Assembly (NCBI GenBank): GCA_013376985.1
Contig: JACABB010000013.1
Location: 1 to 64,000, forward strand
Direction: 5' to 3'
Origin: Bacteroidales bacterium
Lineage (GTDB): Bacteria > Bacteroidota > Bacteroidia > Bacteroidales > Tenuifilaceae
DNA: 64,000 nt
Under the pieces are notes generated by a model. That model saw nothing but the letters and a program-made list of their open reading frames with translations, was not told the DNA's origin and ran no database searches. Below, in pieces: positions 36,987 through 46,049 of the stretch. How positions within the stretch are numbered: position 1 is the first letter of the stretch; each line of letters opens with the position of its first letter. A program made the translations under genes and the position numbers.

Positions 36987-39900
36987 ATGGCCTTTATTAA
37001 CAATTTATTAGGAAGAAACATAAAAACATTAGGATTACTATTTACCATAATCCTATTAAGTTCAAGAGTTTCCCATGCCCAAACCTTCCCCGTACAAGCC
37101 AACATCCACATTGCCCCGCCATACTCCGTTTACCTTAGCCAGTACACCTCGCCCGAACAGGAGAAGGTGATGGTCAACATCCTCCTCCGCGACCCGGTTA
37201 TCACATCCCTCGATGTTAAATTCCGTTTCACAATCGAGGGCGGAGGTATCAAACTCACAACAAACCCCGCATGGAATCAACAACCATATAATTTAGTAGG
37301 TGGATTAGTCACCATACTTCCCCAGGAACTCATTGCAGAACACCTCAAACCTCAGAACCTACTTATTGAGGGAGTAAACCCACAGGAATTTTTCCGAAGC
37401 GGCAAACTCCCCGAAGGGTTCTACGAGTTCAAAGTTGAGGTTATAGAATACCGTAGGGGAATAACCATCTCAAACGTAGGACGAGCAGGCATTTGGCTTA
37501 CCCTTAACGAAGCCCCACGTATCGTATTCCCACTTGGAGGTCAGAAGGTGAAAGCAACCAACCCCCAGATGCTTAATTTTACATGGATTCCAGGGGGAGC
37601 ATCATCGCCGCTATCGATCCTTAACACCATGTACGAGTTCACACTCGTTGAACTACCCGATAAAAGCATCGATCCCACAGTTGCCATAACCACCGCGAGT
37701 AATGCCAGTAAGTTCGTAAAAACTCTAGATCAAACCAGTCTCTTCTATGGCTCTGGTGAAATGCCGCTTACCCCAGGAAAGACTTACGCCTATCGGGTTA
37801 AGGCATACAATACACAGGGGTATGAACTATTCAAGAACGGCGGTTACTCTGAAGTTCGCACCTTCACCTTTGGCGATGCCTGTAATGCCCCCGTTTCCTT
37901 CTCTCTACAAAACCCAAAACAGAGTTCGTTCGATATCAACGTCTACACTGACCCATCCAATACGGCGTGGAAGTCGAGATTTCGTGAAAAAACAGCTGGC
38001 GCAGATTTGCAATCTGTGCCTAATGATCAATCCAACTGGTCGGAGCTAAAAGCCGAGGATGGTACTAGTCTAAAATCCATCATGGGGCTAAAGCCAACCA
38101 CCACATACGAGGTACAGGTGAAAGGGCTTTGCGGCGATATCGCTAGCGATTACACCCAAACCCAGACCATCACCACCAAACCCATGGTTGATGCCAATCG
38201 GTCGTGCAGCAATAACCCAACCCCATTTGCTGTTGATAACGTAGCCTCATTAACGCAGCTCAAAAAGAACGATATATTCTTTGCTGCCCTATTTCCCATT
38301 AAGGTTATAGATGTTAAATCGCAGGGCGGTGGTAAATTTAGCGGGAGAGGAATTGCCACATTACCCCTGTTCAACACTGGTCTTGCCGTTACATTCGATA
38401 ACGTTGGAATCAACCAGCTGATGCAGCTAACCTCGGGTGAGGTTAAGGTGGTTCGCGATGAGCTCAACATCACCCTCTTTGGCGATACCCCAACGCCTCC
38501 CGGTGGTGGCGGAGCTGGTGGAACAGGTGGGAGTGGAGGCACTACTATTGTCTACCCACCAATTAACGATACTATTGTAATACCTGCTGTTTACGACTCG
38601 CTGGTGGTAAACAGTAATACTTTGATTATCTACCCACCCAATGGAGGAGCACCTGTAACCGTTGACCTAGGAGGGAATGCCTGCACGCTTTTAGTTCCTG
38701 CCGATGGCAATATGGATAACGCCAAGATTGTTTACGATGGCGCAGCATACCCTTACCACCCGGGACAAGGAAATATCAATAATGATGACCCGAAGAGCTT
38801 CACAGGCCTGATTGCCCACTTTAAGCCAGATAATAGTTCGCTACTTGGCTTCGATACCCTGAAATACAGCGTACTGGCAAACTACTACAAGCAGCTCACT
38901 GTAGCAGGCAAACAGCGCTACATACCGTGGAAGGCGATAAAGGATGGCACACCCGAATTGGTGAACCTCCGCATAAAGCAGGGAACTGACAGGATGCCAT
39001 TCTCCAACCTAAAGGTTAAGCAGATAGGAATGGGCAACCTCACCCCAAGCACAGGCGCAGGAACCCAATCACAAACATATACGCTATCGGGCAGCTACAA
39101 GGGGCTGGAGGAATCGGTAATTGCCTACTACACTGCCGATGGCAAAGAAAATTATGCCGGAGGGCTTTATATAGCAACCTATGAGCAGAAGAAATACAAG
39201 CTATTCCTAGTACCATTGCCCGGGGTTAATATCCCTGATGATGCCAAAGGGCGATTGACCAACGAGCTAAGCACAATCTACTCACAGGCAGTAGTAACAT
39301 GGAATGTAGATATACTGAAAGATTTTAACGGTGTTGACCTTGGCGATAACGGCCTCGACTGGGCAAATAAGGACATGCTCAGCTCCTACAACGCCGAGAT
39401 GAACAGCGTAATTTCCGCCTTTAAGGGCTGGAAACCCGATGCCGATCCCGATGCCTACTACCTTTTCATTGTCCCCAAATTCTCCGAAGGCAACGTTGAA
39501 GGCTTTATGCCCCGCAACCGCCGCTTTGGTTTTGTAACCCAATTGCAGCTCGATGGACGAACCATAGCGCACGAGCTAGGCCATGGTGCCTTCAACCTCA
39601 AACACACCTTTAGCCCCAGCGATTGGAATATCCAGCAGGGCATCACCGATAACCTGATGGACTATCCGTCAACAGCCGGACAAACTGGCAAGAAGCTCTG
39701 GAAACCCCAGTGGGACTTTATCTGCAACCCCGAAATCACAACCGGGTTGTGGGATGGAATGGAAGAGGGGGCGATAATTTCAGATACTTATTATTGGACA
39801 CCTGCCGGGACACCAATCAAAATGACTAAAACATGTACCACAGTTATAGATATTCAAAAACTTAAATCAGGTGAGTACTTAAATGGAATCCTTTACTCTT

Positions 39901-42359
39901 GGATTGATGGTAATGATAAATATGTTGCTGATATTAAAGCAAATGTTTTTAAAGGTTATATTAATAGTTCTACAAATAAAGCATACATTGATAATACCAA
40001 ACTCAATCAAGGAGATGAGATTAATGTAAACTCGATTATTTATTTGGGTAATTGTACAAAAGAAGATGTAATTACAAAATATCAAGTTTCTGAAGCAATT
40101 AACAGAGCTTCTGGTGTAGGTAAATCACTTATTCCTAGTTTTCCATATACTAACGGAATAAAAGCAAATAAGTTATCATTTATTTGCTCCGATAGTGATT
40201 TGAAACAATATGGATTGAATTTTTATAATAGTTATTTAGAAAAGGTTGTAAATATAGATGCTCAAAATGAGTTGCATAAGATTGCAAAACTAGCTGATGA
40301 ACTTGGTAAATTGTGTTTTGAAGGATTTGTTAGCGGTAAGAAGTGGGATAATAGTCAAGCTTCTTCAAATAATTACTTTACATGGTATTTTAATGTTTCC
40401 AATGTTCAAGATTACTCATTTGCATCATTGATTAGTGTTACTAAACAGTTAGAAAAATATAAAGATGCTTTAAATACCTTTAAGATTAAAAGCGATAATA
40501 ACACTATTTCAAAGGATGAGATTTTAAAGATTGTAAATGAGAATTTTGTCTTTGGTGCTGATTTCAAGTATTTATTCAAAGCACCTTTCCAAGAATTAAG
40601 TTCTAAGCAGCGGATTAATATCATTAAAAAACTTGTTGAGGGTTGGGTTACTGGGCGAAGTAATGTTGGTAGTCGCTGGCAGGAGGAGGATATAATACTC
40701 GAGTTGTTCAATACCTCTAAACCCGAACAGCATAAAGAAATGCTTGATGGTATCTACAAAGAAAAATTGCTATTTGGATTAGTACATGGTGTTGATGGCG
40801 ATAACTATTACAAACTAATTGAAACCATAGTTGGATGGGTGATCAAAGAATATCCATGCCCTCAAGACTTTTCTGTTAAATCGATAATCGAGGATAAACA
40901 ATATCTATTATTCAATGACAATTTCTTTGGAAAATCTAATAGCGAAGATATCCAGAGGACTGGAGATGTCTCTATGGGCGTAATAAGTTGGAGTGGCAAG
41001 GTTGAGTATGGAGTATATTCTAATCCATATCATTATATCCTTGTTAAGTTTAAGAATAGTTTCAAAATCGGTGAAAGCATCTTTGCTGCGGATATAACCT
41101 ACAAATTACCTGCCCTATATGTTTACATGCTGTTTTGTAAAGATACAAGGGATAAATGGGTTACTATAGGAAGGACTGGATTTGATGTAGGTCTTTTTGC
41201 CCTGGGAACTGGTGAAATCAAAACTGCTGTTGAACTGGGTAGTTGGGGGAAAGCGGCAATTGGAGTTGTTGATATGGGTATTGGTTTCGTCGATATTGGG
41301 GTAAATGATGTGTTTGAGAAAGAGGTTAAAAGTAAATACCCTGATTTTTACGAAAAGTGGCAGAAAATTTCATTGGTTTGGGGCATAGGTAGGCTTACTC
41401 AAGTCGGTATTGAGGCTTTAGTAAAAGACACCTACAATGAATGTAAGGCATTACGGGTTACCGAGAATTTAAGCGAAGAATCTAAAAATGCTATTTTAAC
41501 AGCAGAAAAAAAACTGGAAAGTGAGTTTGGCGGAATATTGGATAAAGCAGGGGATGTAGTAAAACAATCCCAAAACTTAAAAATTGTTGATTGGAAAAAT
41601 AATGTAAAGGGTTTTTTGTCTAATATTGATGCTCAGCAATTTTGGAATAATACAACCAAGAATTTTAGTCATCTTATAGATGGAGACTTTTACTTAAAAT
41701 TTGATGAAGCAACTGGTAATTTACTTTTCGCAAATTATAAAACAGGAGAAATATTAGGTTTCTATGAGGGTGTTATTAATACTACAATTATTGCAGAGAA
41801 AGGAGGTTTACAGAATATTATTAGTAAATTAAAAATTTATCATGGTGTTTCAGGTGCACCCAGTTATATAATATCAAATGTTTCAAGTGGTGCAAGAATC
41901 ATTTCCAATTCTAATAAAACAACAACAATTGTTGGTAACTATACTCGCTATGGATATAGTGCCGGAGACATGAAAACATTAGTTGGCAATGAATTGCTTG
42001 GCAATTTAAAAACAGCGCAATTTGGTTCTAAAAAGGGTGGCTTTAATGTATTAAATGTTTCTGATGAGATGATAGCAGCTAATGGAGGATATGCTAAATT
42101 TTGGGAAACATTTAATGAACCTTGGCTAACAGAAGCAATAAATAGAGGCGATGACATTTGGGCAGCTTCTAATCCCTTGGATTTATCCTTGGTTTATAAA
42201 GGAGAAACTGCGATTGTCAATTCTTTTGATGAAATAAAAACTTTTTTAAGTAAATCCACCATTGAGATAGAAAAAATTACTGGTTTTGGAAAAGAAATAA
42301 AAACTTTAATAGATAATGGATATACTTATAACTCTAACATTAAAATGTTTGTAAAATGA
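36987..42359 (+). CDS. polymorphic-toxin-like exported protein with internal metallopeptidase
   Basis: The start is set at the ATG at 36987 (MAFINNLLGRNIKTLGLLF), giving 1790 residues with a signal peptide ending near VSHAQ. The order is: a beta/Fn3-rich region (to about residue 500, with a P/G-rich GGGGAGGTGGSGG linker), a metzincin-like peptidase (TIAHELGHGAFNLKHTF near residue 861, then NLMDYPS as a likely Met-turn), a hydrophobic pre-toxin zone (LGSWGKAAIGVVDMGIGFVD, about residues 1410-1430), and a C-terminal toxin-like domain (INRGDDIWAASNP at 1718, ending GYTYNSNIKMFVK). From about 39780 the DNA turns markedly AT-rich. The stop overlaps the next start by 4 nt. The target activity is unknown; secretion, self-processing and toxicity are inferred from layout. 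Confidence 0.75.
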   Translation: MAFINNLLGRNIKTLGLLFTIILLSSRVSHAQTFPVQANIHIAPPYSVYLSQYTSPEQEKVMVNILLRDPVITSLDVKFRFTIEGGGIKLTTNPAWNQQPYNLVGGLVTILPQELIAEHLKPQNLLIEGVNPQEFFRSGKLPEGFYEFKVEVIEYRRGITISNVGRAGIWLTLNEAPRIVFPLGGQKVKATNPQMLNFTWIPGGASSPLSILNTMYEFTLVELPDKSIDPTVAITTASNASKFVKTLDQTSLFYGSGEMPLTPGKTYAYRVKAYNTQGYELFKNGGYSEVRTFTFGDACNAPVSFSLQNPKQSSFDINVYTDPSNTAWKSRFREKTAGADLQSVPNDQSNWSELKAEDGTSLKSIMGLKPTTTYEVQVKGLCGDIASDYTQTQTITTKPMVDANRSCSNNPTPFAVDNVASLTQLKKNDIFFAALFPIKVIDVKSQGGGKFSGRGIATLPLFNTGLAVTFDNVGINQLMQLTSGEVKVVRDELNITLFGDTPTPPGGGGAGGTGGSGGTTIVYPPINDTIVIPAVYDSLVVNSNTLIIYPPNGGAPVTVDLGGNACTLLVPADGNMDNAKIVYDGAAYPYHPGQGNINNDDPKSFTGLIAHFKPDNSSLLGFDTLKYSVLANYYKQLTVAGKQRYIPWKAIKDGTPELVNLRIKQGTDRMPFSNLKVKQIGMGNLTPSTGAGTQSQTYTLSGSYKGLEESVIAYYTADGKENYAGGLYIATYEQKKYKLFLVPLPGVNIPDDAKGRLTNELSTIYSQAVVTWNVDILKDFNGVDLGDNGLDWANKDMLSSYNAEMNSVISAFKGWKPDADPDAYYLFIVPKFSEGNVEGFMPRNRRFGFVTQLQLDGRTIAHELGHGAFNLKHTFSPSDWNIQQGITDNLMDYPSTAGQTGKKLWKPQWDFICNPEITTGLWDGMEEGAIISDTYYWTPAGTPIKMTKTCTTVIDIQKLKSGEYLNGILYSWIDGNDKYVADIKANVFKGYINSSTNKAYIDNTKLNQGDEINVNSIIYLGNCTKEDVITKYQVSEAINRASGVGKSLIPSFPYTNGIKANKLSFICSDSDLKQYGLNFYNSYLEKVVNIDAQNELHKIAKLADELGKLCFEGFVSGKKWDNSQASSNNYFTWYFNVSNVQDYSFASLISVTKQLEKYKDALNTFKIKSDNNTISKDEILKIVNENFVFGADFKYLFKAPFQELSSKQRINIIKKLVEGWVTGRSNVGSRWQEEDIILELFNTSKPEQHKEMLDGIYKEKLLFGLVHGVDGDNYYKLIETIVGWVIKEYPCPQDFSVKSIIEDKQYLLFNDNFFGKSNSEDIQRTGDVSMGVISWSGKVEYGVYSNPYHYILVKFKNSFKIGESIFAADITYKLPALYVYMLFCKDTRDKWVTIGRTGFDVGLFALGTGEIKTAVELGSWGKAAIGVVDMGIGFVDIGVNDVFEKEVKSKYPDFYEKWQKISLVWGIGRLTQVGIEALVKDTYNECKALRVTENLSEESKNAILTAEKKLESEFGGILDKAGDVVKQSQNLKIVDWKNNVKGFLSNIDAQQFWNNTTKNFSHLIDGDFYLKFDEATGNLLFANYKTGEILGFYEGVINTTIIAEKGGLQNIISKLKIYHGVSGAPSYIISNVSSGARIISNSNKTTTIVGNYTRYGYSAGDMKTLVGNELLGNLKTAQFGSKKGGFNVLNVSDEMIAANGGYAKFWETFNEPWLTEAINRGDDIWAASNPLDLSLVYKGETAIVNSFDEIKTFLSKSTIEIEKITGFGKEIKTLIDNGYTYNSNIKMFVK

Positions 42360-43003
42360 GAATACTAAAAAATGGATTTTACATAAATAATTCTCCTAAA
42401 AAATTTATAGATACATTTTCTGGAGGATTTACCGAAACAAATTTATATGAATGTATTCTTTTTACCGATGAATACTATTTTGCCTTTGAGAAAATATCTA
42501 ACCTTAACTTTAACTTTTATTTACGAGGGATAAATGCTATTAATGACTATAAAAAAGATAATTCAAACCTAAACCCCGTAAAGGTTGGTAAATATTTCTT
42601 CGATAACAAGCAAGTTTTTACTGAATATTTTCTTTCAAATCAAATATATAAAAGTACTTATTCATATTTAACACCTGACATAATATTAGATGAACAATTA
42701 AATGAATATCACTTTAAATATGTTGTAGGAATTGAGTATGAAGAAAAATATTTTAAAGAAATAATAAATAGAGGTGATGACATTTGGACCGCTTCTAATC
42801 CTATGGAGTTAAATTTATTATTTAAGGACTTGTCCTTAGTTCCTGTTGACGCTCTTAAAACTCCTGAAGCATTAGCTAATTATCTAAAGACCTTAAGTGA
42901 TCCTGCTATATTAAATCAAATTACAGGGTTCGGTAGGGAAGTTCAGGTTTTGTCTAAAAATGGATATGTTTATAATAATAGTACAAAAATATTTATTAAG
43001 TAA
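42356..43003 (+). CDS. immunity-like domain fused to a duplicate toxin tail
   Basis: This 215-residue protein overlaps the toxin gene by 4 nt. Residues 1-136 (MRILKNGFYINNSPKKFIDT to about FKYVVGIEYEE) resemble the following 120-residue protein, including (I/L)LDE(Q/E)L(N/K)EY. Residues 137-215 repeat the last 73 residues of the upstream toxin: INRGDDIWTASNPMEL against INRGDDIWAASNPLDL, and ITGFGREVQVL...NGYVYNNSTKIFIK against ITGFGKEIKTL...NGYTYNSNIKMFVK. The simplest reading is an immunity gene joined to a leftover toxin tail from an earlier cassette. It is AT-rich like the toxin end. Which half still works is not visible. Confidence 0.7.
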   Translation: MRILKNGFYINNSPKKFIDTFSGGFTETNLYECILFTDEYYFAFEKISNLNFNFYLRGINAINDYKKDNSNLNPVKVGKYFFDNKQVFTEYFLSNQIYKSTYSYLTPDIILDEQLNEYHFKYVVGIEYEEKYFKEIINRGDDIWTASNPMELNLLFKDLSLVPVDALKTPEALANYLKTLSDPAILNQITGFGREVQVLSKNGYVYNNSTKIFIK

Positions 43004-43005
43004 AT

Positions 43006-43368
43006 ATGAAAATAAATACAAAGGGTTACTATATATCAGAGCCAGTTCATTGGGTAGACTGGCAAGCAAGTTTGAAACTTGAAGGAGATAGTTTTTATAT
43101 AATAAAATTTGACACTCTGAAATGTTTCTTTGAAAGTGTAAATGATTTAAATAATATTAACTTAAATAACATATCACAAAAAGAAAATTACGGATTATAT
43201 GAAGTTAATGATAATACTATTGAAATTAAGTATAATCCAAATACTGAATTTGAAGTAAAGAGGATGTTTACAATTCTATCTTCAGAAATTTTATTAGATG
43301 AAGAACTTAAAGAATATCGATATGTTGAGTCCTGTTCACCAGAGGTTGTAAGTAAAGTAAAAGAATAA
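43006..43368 (+). CDS. putative immunity protein, 120 residues
   Basis: This small soluble acidic protein starts 2 nt after the previous stop. It begins MKINTKGYYISEPVHWVDWQ and shares the segment EILLDEELKEYRYV with DIILDEQLNEYHFKYV in the N-terminal half of the preceding protein. Position directly after toxin tails, absence of a signal peptide and this similarity support a cytoplasmic immunity protein for the duplicated tail. The fold is not recognised. Confidence 0.6.
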   Translation: MKINTKGYYISEPVHWVDWQASLKLEGDSFYIIKFDTLKCFFESVNDLNNINLNNISQKENYGLYEVNDNTIEIKYNPNTEFEVKRMFTILSSEILLDEELKEYRYVESCSPEVVSKVKE

Positions 43369-43401
43369 CTTTGGGAACAATATTAAAACCTGGTTAGGAT
43401 A

Positions 43402-43710
43402 TTAAGAAAAATAACCCTTAAAATCTTTATCCTTAGACAAATCGATGAATTGGTCAATGCCTTTATAGATATTGACCAATTCGTTTATACTTGAAACAAC
43501 TCTTTGTTCGTTAGAGTTGTTAAAACTTTCAATCGTGAATGAATGGCCTTCTTTAATGTAATCCAATAAAGCTTTAGTTTTACCAATAGCAAACCCCTGT
43601 CCAGATGAAATTTGAAAAGCATCCAATATATCACATAATTCCTTATATGAAATTGCAGGGTTATTTTTAAGACTCTCCTTTTGTTGTTGCTGAAAATCAA
43701 GATTGCTCAT
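43402..43710 (-). CDS. hypothetical protein, 102 residues
   Basis: A helical soluble protein (MSNLDFQQQQKESLKNNPAI, then SYKELCDILDAFQISSGQGF) is encoded on the minus strand, convergent with the toxin/immunity genes and ending 33 nt from the last of them. There is no signal peptide. AT-rich composition and good amino-acid balance favour a real gene. A role as a further immunity or accessory protein cannot be shown. Confidence 0.5.
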   Translation of the reverse strand: MSNLDFQQQQKESLKNNPAISYKELCDILDAFQISSGQGFAIGKTKALLDYIKEGHSFTIESFNNSNEQRVVSSINELVNIYKGIDQFIDLSKDKDFKGYFS

Positions 43711-43832
43711 TTTTATGTTTTGTTTAAAAATTAATAATGCTTCTCAGATTGCTTAAACCTGCAATCAAAATCAGATAATCATTGTATACGATTGACAGTT
43801 TCTACACTAAATGCAAAATAATCCAAATCAAT

Positions 43833-43860
43833 AAAAAAGGAGCTTAGTCCAAGCTCCTAA
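43833..43860 (-). terminator. terminator of the lipoprotein gene
   Basis: The stem AGGAGCTT/AAGCTCCT with loop AGTCC is followed on the minus strand by a T-run (A-run at 43833-43838 on the plus strand). It lies 35 nt beyond the stop of the gene ending at 43893. Confidence 0.7.
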
Positions 43861-43892
43861 TCAAAAATATATTCAACGCAAACAGAACAGAT

Positions 43893-44402
43893 CTAATCCT
43901 GAATTCCTGCAAAATCAGACCATCCTGTCACATTAATTGTGTTACTATCATGATTGTAAGTGATGGTAACCTCCACAGATCGATCATCGCTTCCCCAATG
44001 GGTTATGGGAAGATTTGTAAACCCGTCGTATCCTGGTTGATCGTAAAGCATTACGGTGACACCTTGCCCATTATCTACTCCCAATCGGTATTCAACCCAT
44101 TCGCCTGCGGGAATATCAAGGGTAAACAAGAAATGAGCTCCTGGGGCCAATGATTGCCCAGTAGCAAGCAGGTTATTTCCCCAACTATTAGTAGGGGTGT
44201 TGTTTTCCTGAACTTTACCTCTGTTTCGGATTTGTATAGTTGTTATCGTATAGGTAGATCCTGTACTATTCTTAAACTTAACATTTAGCGAACTCTTTGT
44301 TGTATCATCTTTATCTTTATTCAATAAATCTTCACAGCTGGTCAAAAGAAGGAATGTGAAAAGCACTGAAATAAAAGCAATTGGTGTAATATATTTTTTC
44401 AT
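43893..44402 (-). CDS. lipoprotein of unknown function
   Basis: The 169-residue protein has a lipoprotein signal peptide: hydrophobic core FISVLFTFLLL and lipobox LTSC (Cys near residue 23), then a charged linker (EDLLNKDKDD) as in Bacteroidota surface lipoproteins. The mature part is beta-rich (SSLNVKFKNSTGSTYTITTI, SDDRSVEVTITYNHDSNTIN) and resembles a small beta-sandwich. It is transcribed divergently from the FISUMP lipoprotein gene and has its own terminator. The function is unknown. Confidence 0.72.
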   Translation of the reverse strand: MKKYITPIAFISVLFTFLLLTSCEDLLNKDKDDTTKSSLNVKFKNSTGSTYTITTIQIRNRGKVQENNTPTNSWGNNLLATGQSLAPGAHFLFTLDIPAGEWVEYRLGVDNGQGVTVMLYDQPGYDGFTNLPITHWGSDDRSVEVTITYNHDSNTINVTGWSDFAGIQD

Positions 44403-44765
44403 AGTCTAAAGTTATTTTAATTTAACATATTTGCACTGCAATATATAAAAAGAAAATAAAGATGAATCTTTATAGATATTCGGTTTTATGAACTGTGTAG
44501 GTTCTTTGTTCAAAAAGCAATTATTTAAGACGAAATATGATTTCGATTAGTTGTTCTGGAAATGAAGTTAACCCGATGCTCAAGATTGAGTTTTGCAAAT
44601 AAAAAATTAATTGCTACCTTCACTATCATAAAGTATGCGATATGTGTTTTTATGTGTTCAACAAACTGCATACATATAAAATGAAGCGGCTTGATATCAA
44701 AATCTAAATTGAAAATAGTTGTTTTGTAAGGAAATCGAAAATTAAAAACTAAAACATAATCACCA
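44403..44765. other. divergent intergenic region between two lipoprotein genes
   Basis: This AT-rich 363-nt space carries a plus-strand promoter candidate at 44592-44622. No gene or repeat is seen. Confidence 0.5.
44592..44622 (+). promoter_or_regulatory. Bacteroidota-type promoter, TTTG-N19-TACCTTCA
   Basis: A -33 TTTG at 44592-44595 and a -7 TAccTTCa (consensus TAnnTTTG) at 44615-44622 are separated by 19 nt, the standard spacing. Transcription would begin near 44629, leaving about 137 nt before the ATG at 44766. Confidence 0.5.
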
Positions 44766-46004
44766 ATGAACCATAGATTTATTTACATTCTTTTAGGCAT
44801 CAGTATTCTATTTAGCAGTTGCAAGAAGAAAGACGAAGCCATAGCCCCTACTGTTACAACCACCGATGTCACCGAGATAACCCAGAACACCGTTAAAAGC
44901 GGTGGCACAATAACTAGCAATGGCGGTGCTGAGATCAAATCGTACGGCGTATGCTGGAGCACCAACCATAACCCTACAATAGATGATAACAAGACAAGCC
45001 AGTACACAGATCTATTCATCGTTACTGCTACTGGGCTAACTGCCAATACCACCTATTACCTAAGAGCATATGCTACCAACAGCGTAGGTACAGGCTATGG
45101 GAATGAAGTATCCTTTACCACCCTCGCAGCAGTGTTACCTGTAGTTAAAAGCGTGTACCCTGCCAGTATTACCCAAACCACCGCACAATGCGGCGGTGAG
45201 GTAACTTCCGATGGCGGTGCACCCATAACCCGTGGGGTATGCTGGAACACCAGCGAGAACCCTACCACTGCCAATAGCAAAACAACCGATGGAACTGGGG
45301 TAGGAGTATTTACAAGTAGCCTTATAGGCCTTACCGCCAGCACCACCTATTATGTTAGGGCTTACGCTACTAACATTGCAGGAACAGCCTACAGTGACGT
45401 AATGATGGTGCGAACCATGCAGGGCACCGTTACCGATATTGATGGCAACGTTTACAAAACTGTGATAATTGGCACCCAAGAATGGATGGCTGAAAACCTA
45501 AAAGTTACCCACTACCGCAATGGCGATCCTATAACCAACATTACCGACAATACTCAATGGATTAATAACAGAACGCAAGGGGCATGGTGCAGTTACAACA
45601 ACGATGCCGCTAACAAAAATATCTACGGTCTACTCTATAACTACTACACCATTGCCGATAGTAGAGGGATATGTCCAATAGGATGGCATGTACCTAGCGA
45701 TGCTGAATGGAATATACTAATTAGTTACTTGGGTGGTGTTAATATTGCTGGGTATAAGATGAAGAAAGCAGGAGATAGGATAGATGCCGATAACTCCAGT
45801 GGATTTACAGCATTGCTAGGAGGAGCACGAGATTATGATTTTGGTACTTTTTATGCATTGAAAAGTTTAGCTCAATGGTGGTCGAGTACAGGTGATCAAT
45901 ATAATGCATGGTCACGGTATATAAATAGTACTGAAAAAAGTGTTCATAGAGATGGACCTTTAAATTATGCAGGTATATCTATTCGATGCATAAAAGACAA
46001 TTGA
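44766..46004 (+). CDS. FISUMP-domain lipoprotein
   Basis: The 412-residue lipoprotein has an N-terminal signal with lipobox (FSSC near residue 18, followed by KKKDE). Two Fn3/Ig-like repeats follow, each with the pattern TSNGGAEIKSYGVCWSTNHN and GLTANTTYYLRAYATNSVGT. From about residue 220 comes a FISUMP domain, the Fibrobacter succinogenes major paralogous domain: VTDIDGNVYKTVIIGTQEWM, MAENLKVTHYRNG, GWHVPSDAEWN, and C-terminal SIRCIKD. Such proteins are surface-exposed. It lies 45 nt upstream of the giant adhesin gene on the same strand, so the two may be co-expressed. Confidence 0.85.
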   Translation: MNHRFIYILLGISILFSSCKKKDEAIAPTVTTTDVTEITQNTVKSGGTITSNGGAEIKSYGVCWSTNHNPTIDDNKTSQYTDLFIVTATGLTANTTYYLRAYATNSVGTGYGNEVSFTTLAAVLPVVKSVYPASITQTTAQCGGEVTSDGGAPITRGVCWNTSENPTTANSKTTDGTGVGVFTSSLIGLTASTTYYVRAYATNIAGTAYSDVMMVRTMQGTVTDIDGNVYKTVIIGTQEWMAENLKVTHYRNGDPITNITDNTQWINNRTQGAWCSYNNDAANKNIYGLLYNYYTIADSRGICPIGWHVPSDAEWNILISYLGGVNIAGYKMKKAGDRIDADNSSGFTALLGGARDYDFGTFYALKSLAQWWSSTGDQYNAWSRYINSTEKSVHRDGPLNYAGISIRCIKDN

Positions 46005-46049
46005 TATAGTTTGTTGATATTTTCGTTTATATTATGATATAATTGAAAA

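Noticed and set aside
45095-45479. Minus-strand frames across the FISUMP lipoprotein gene
   Set aside because: These are shadows of the plus-strand gene, whose signal peptide, lipobox and domains are clear.
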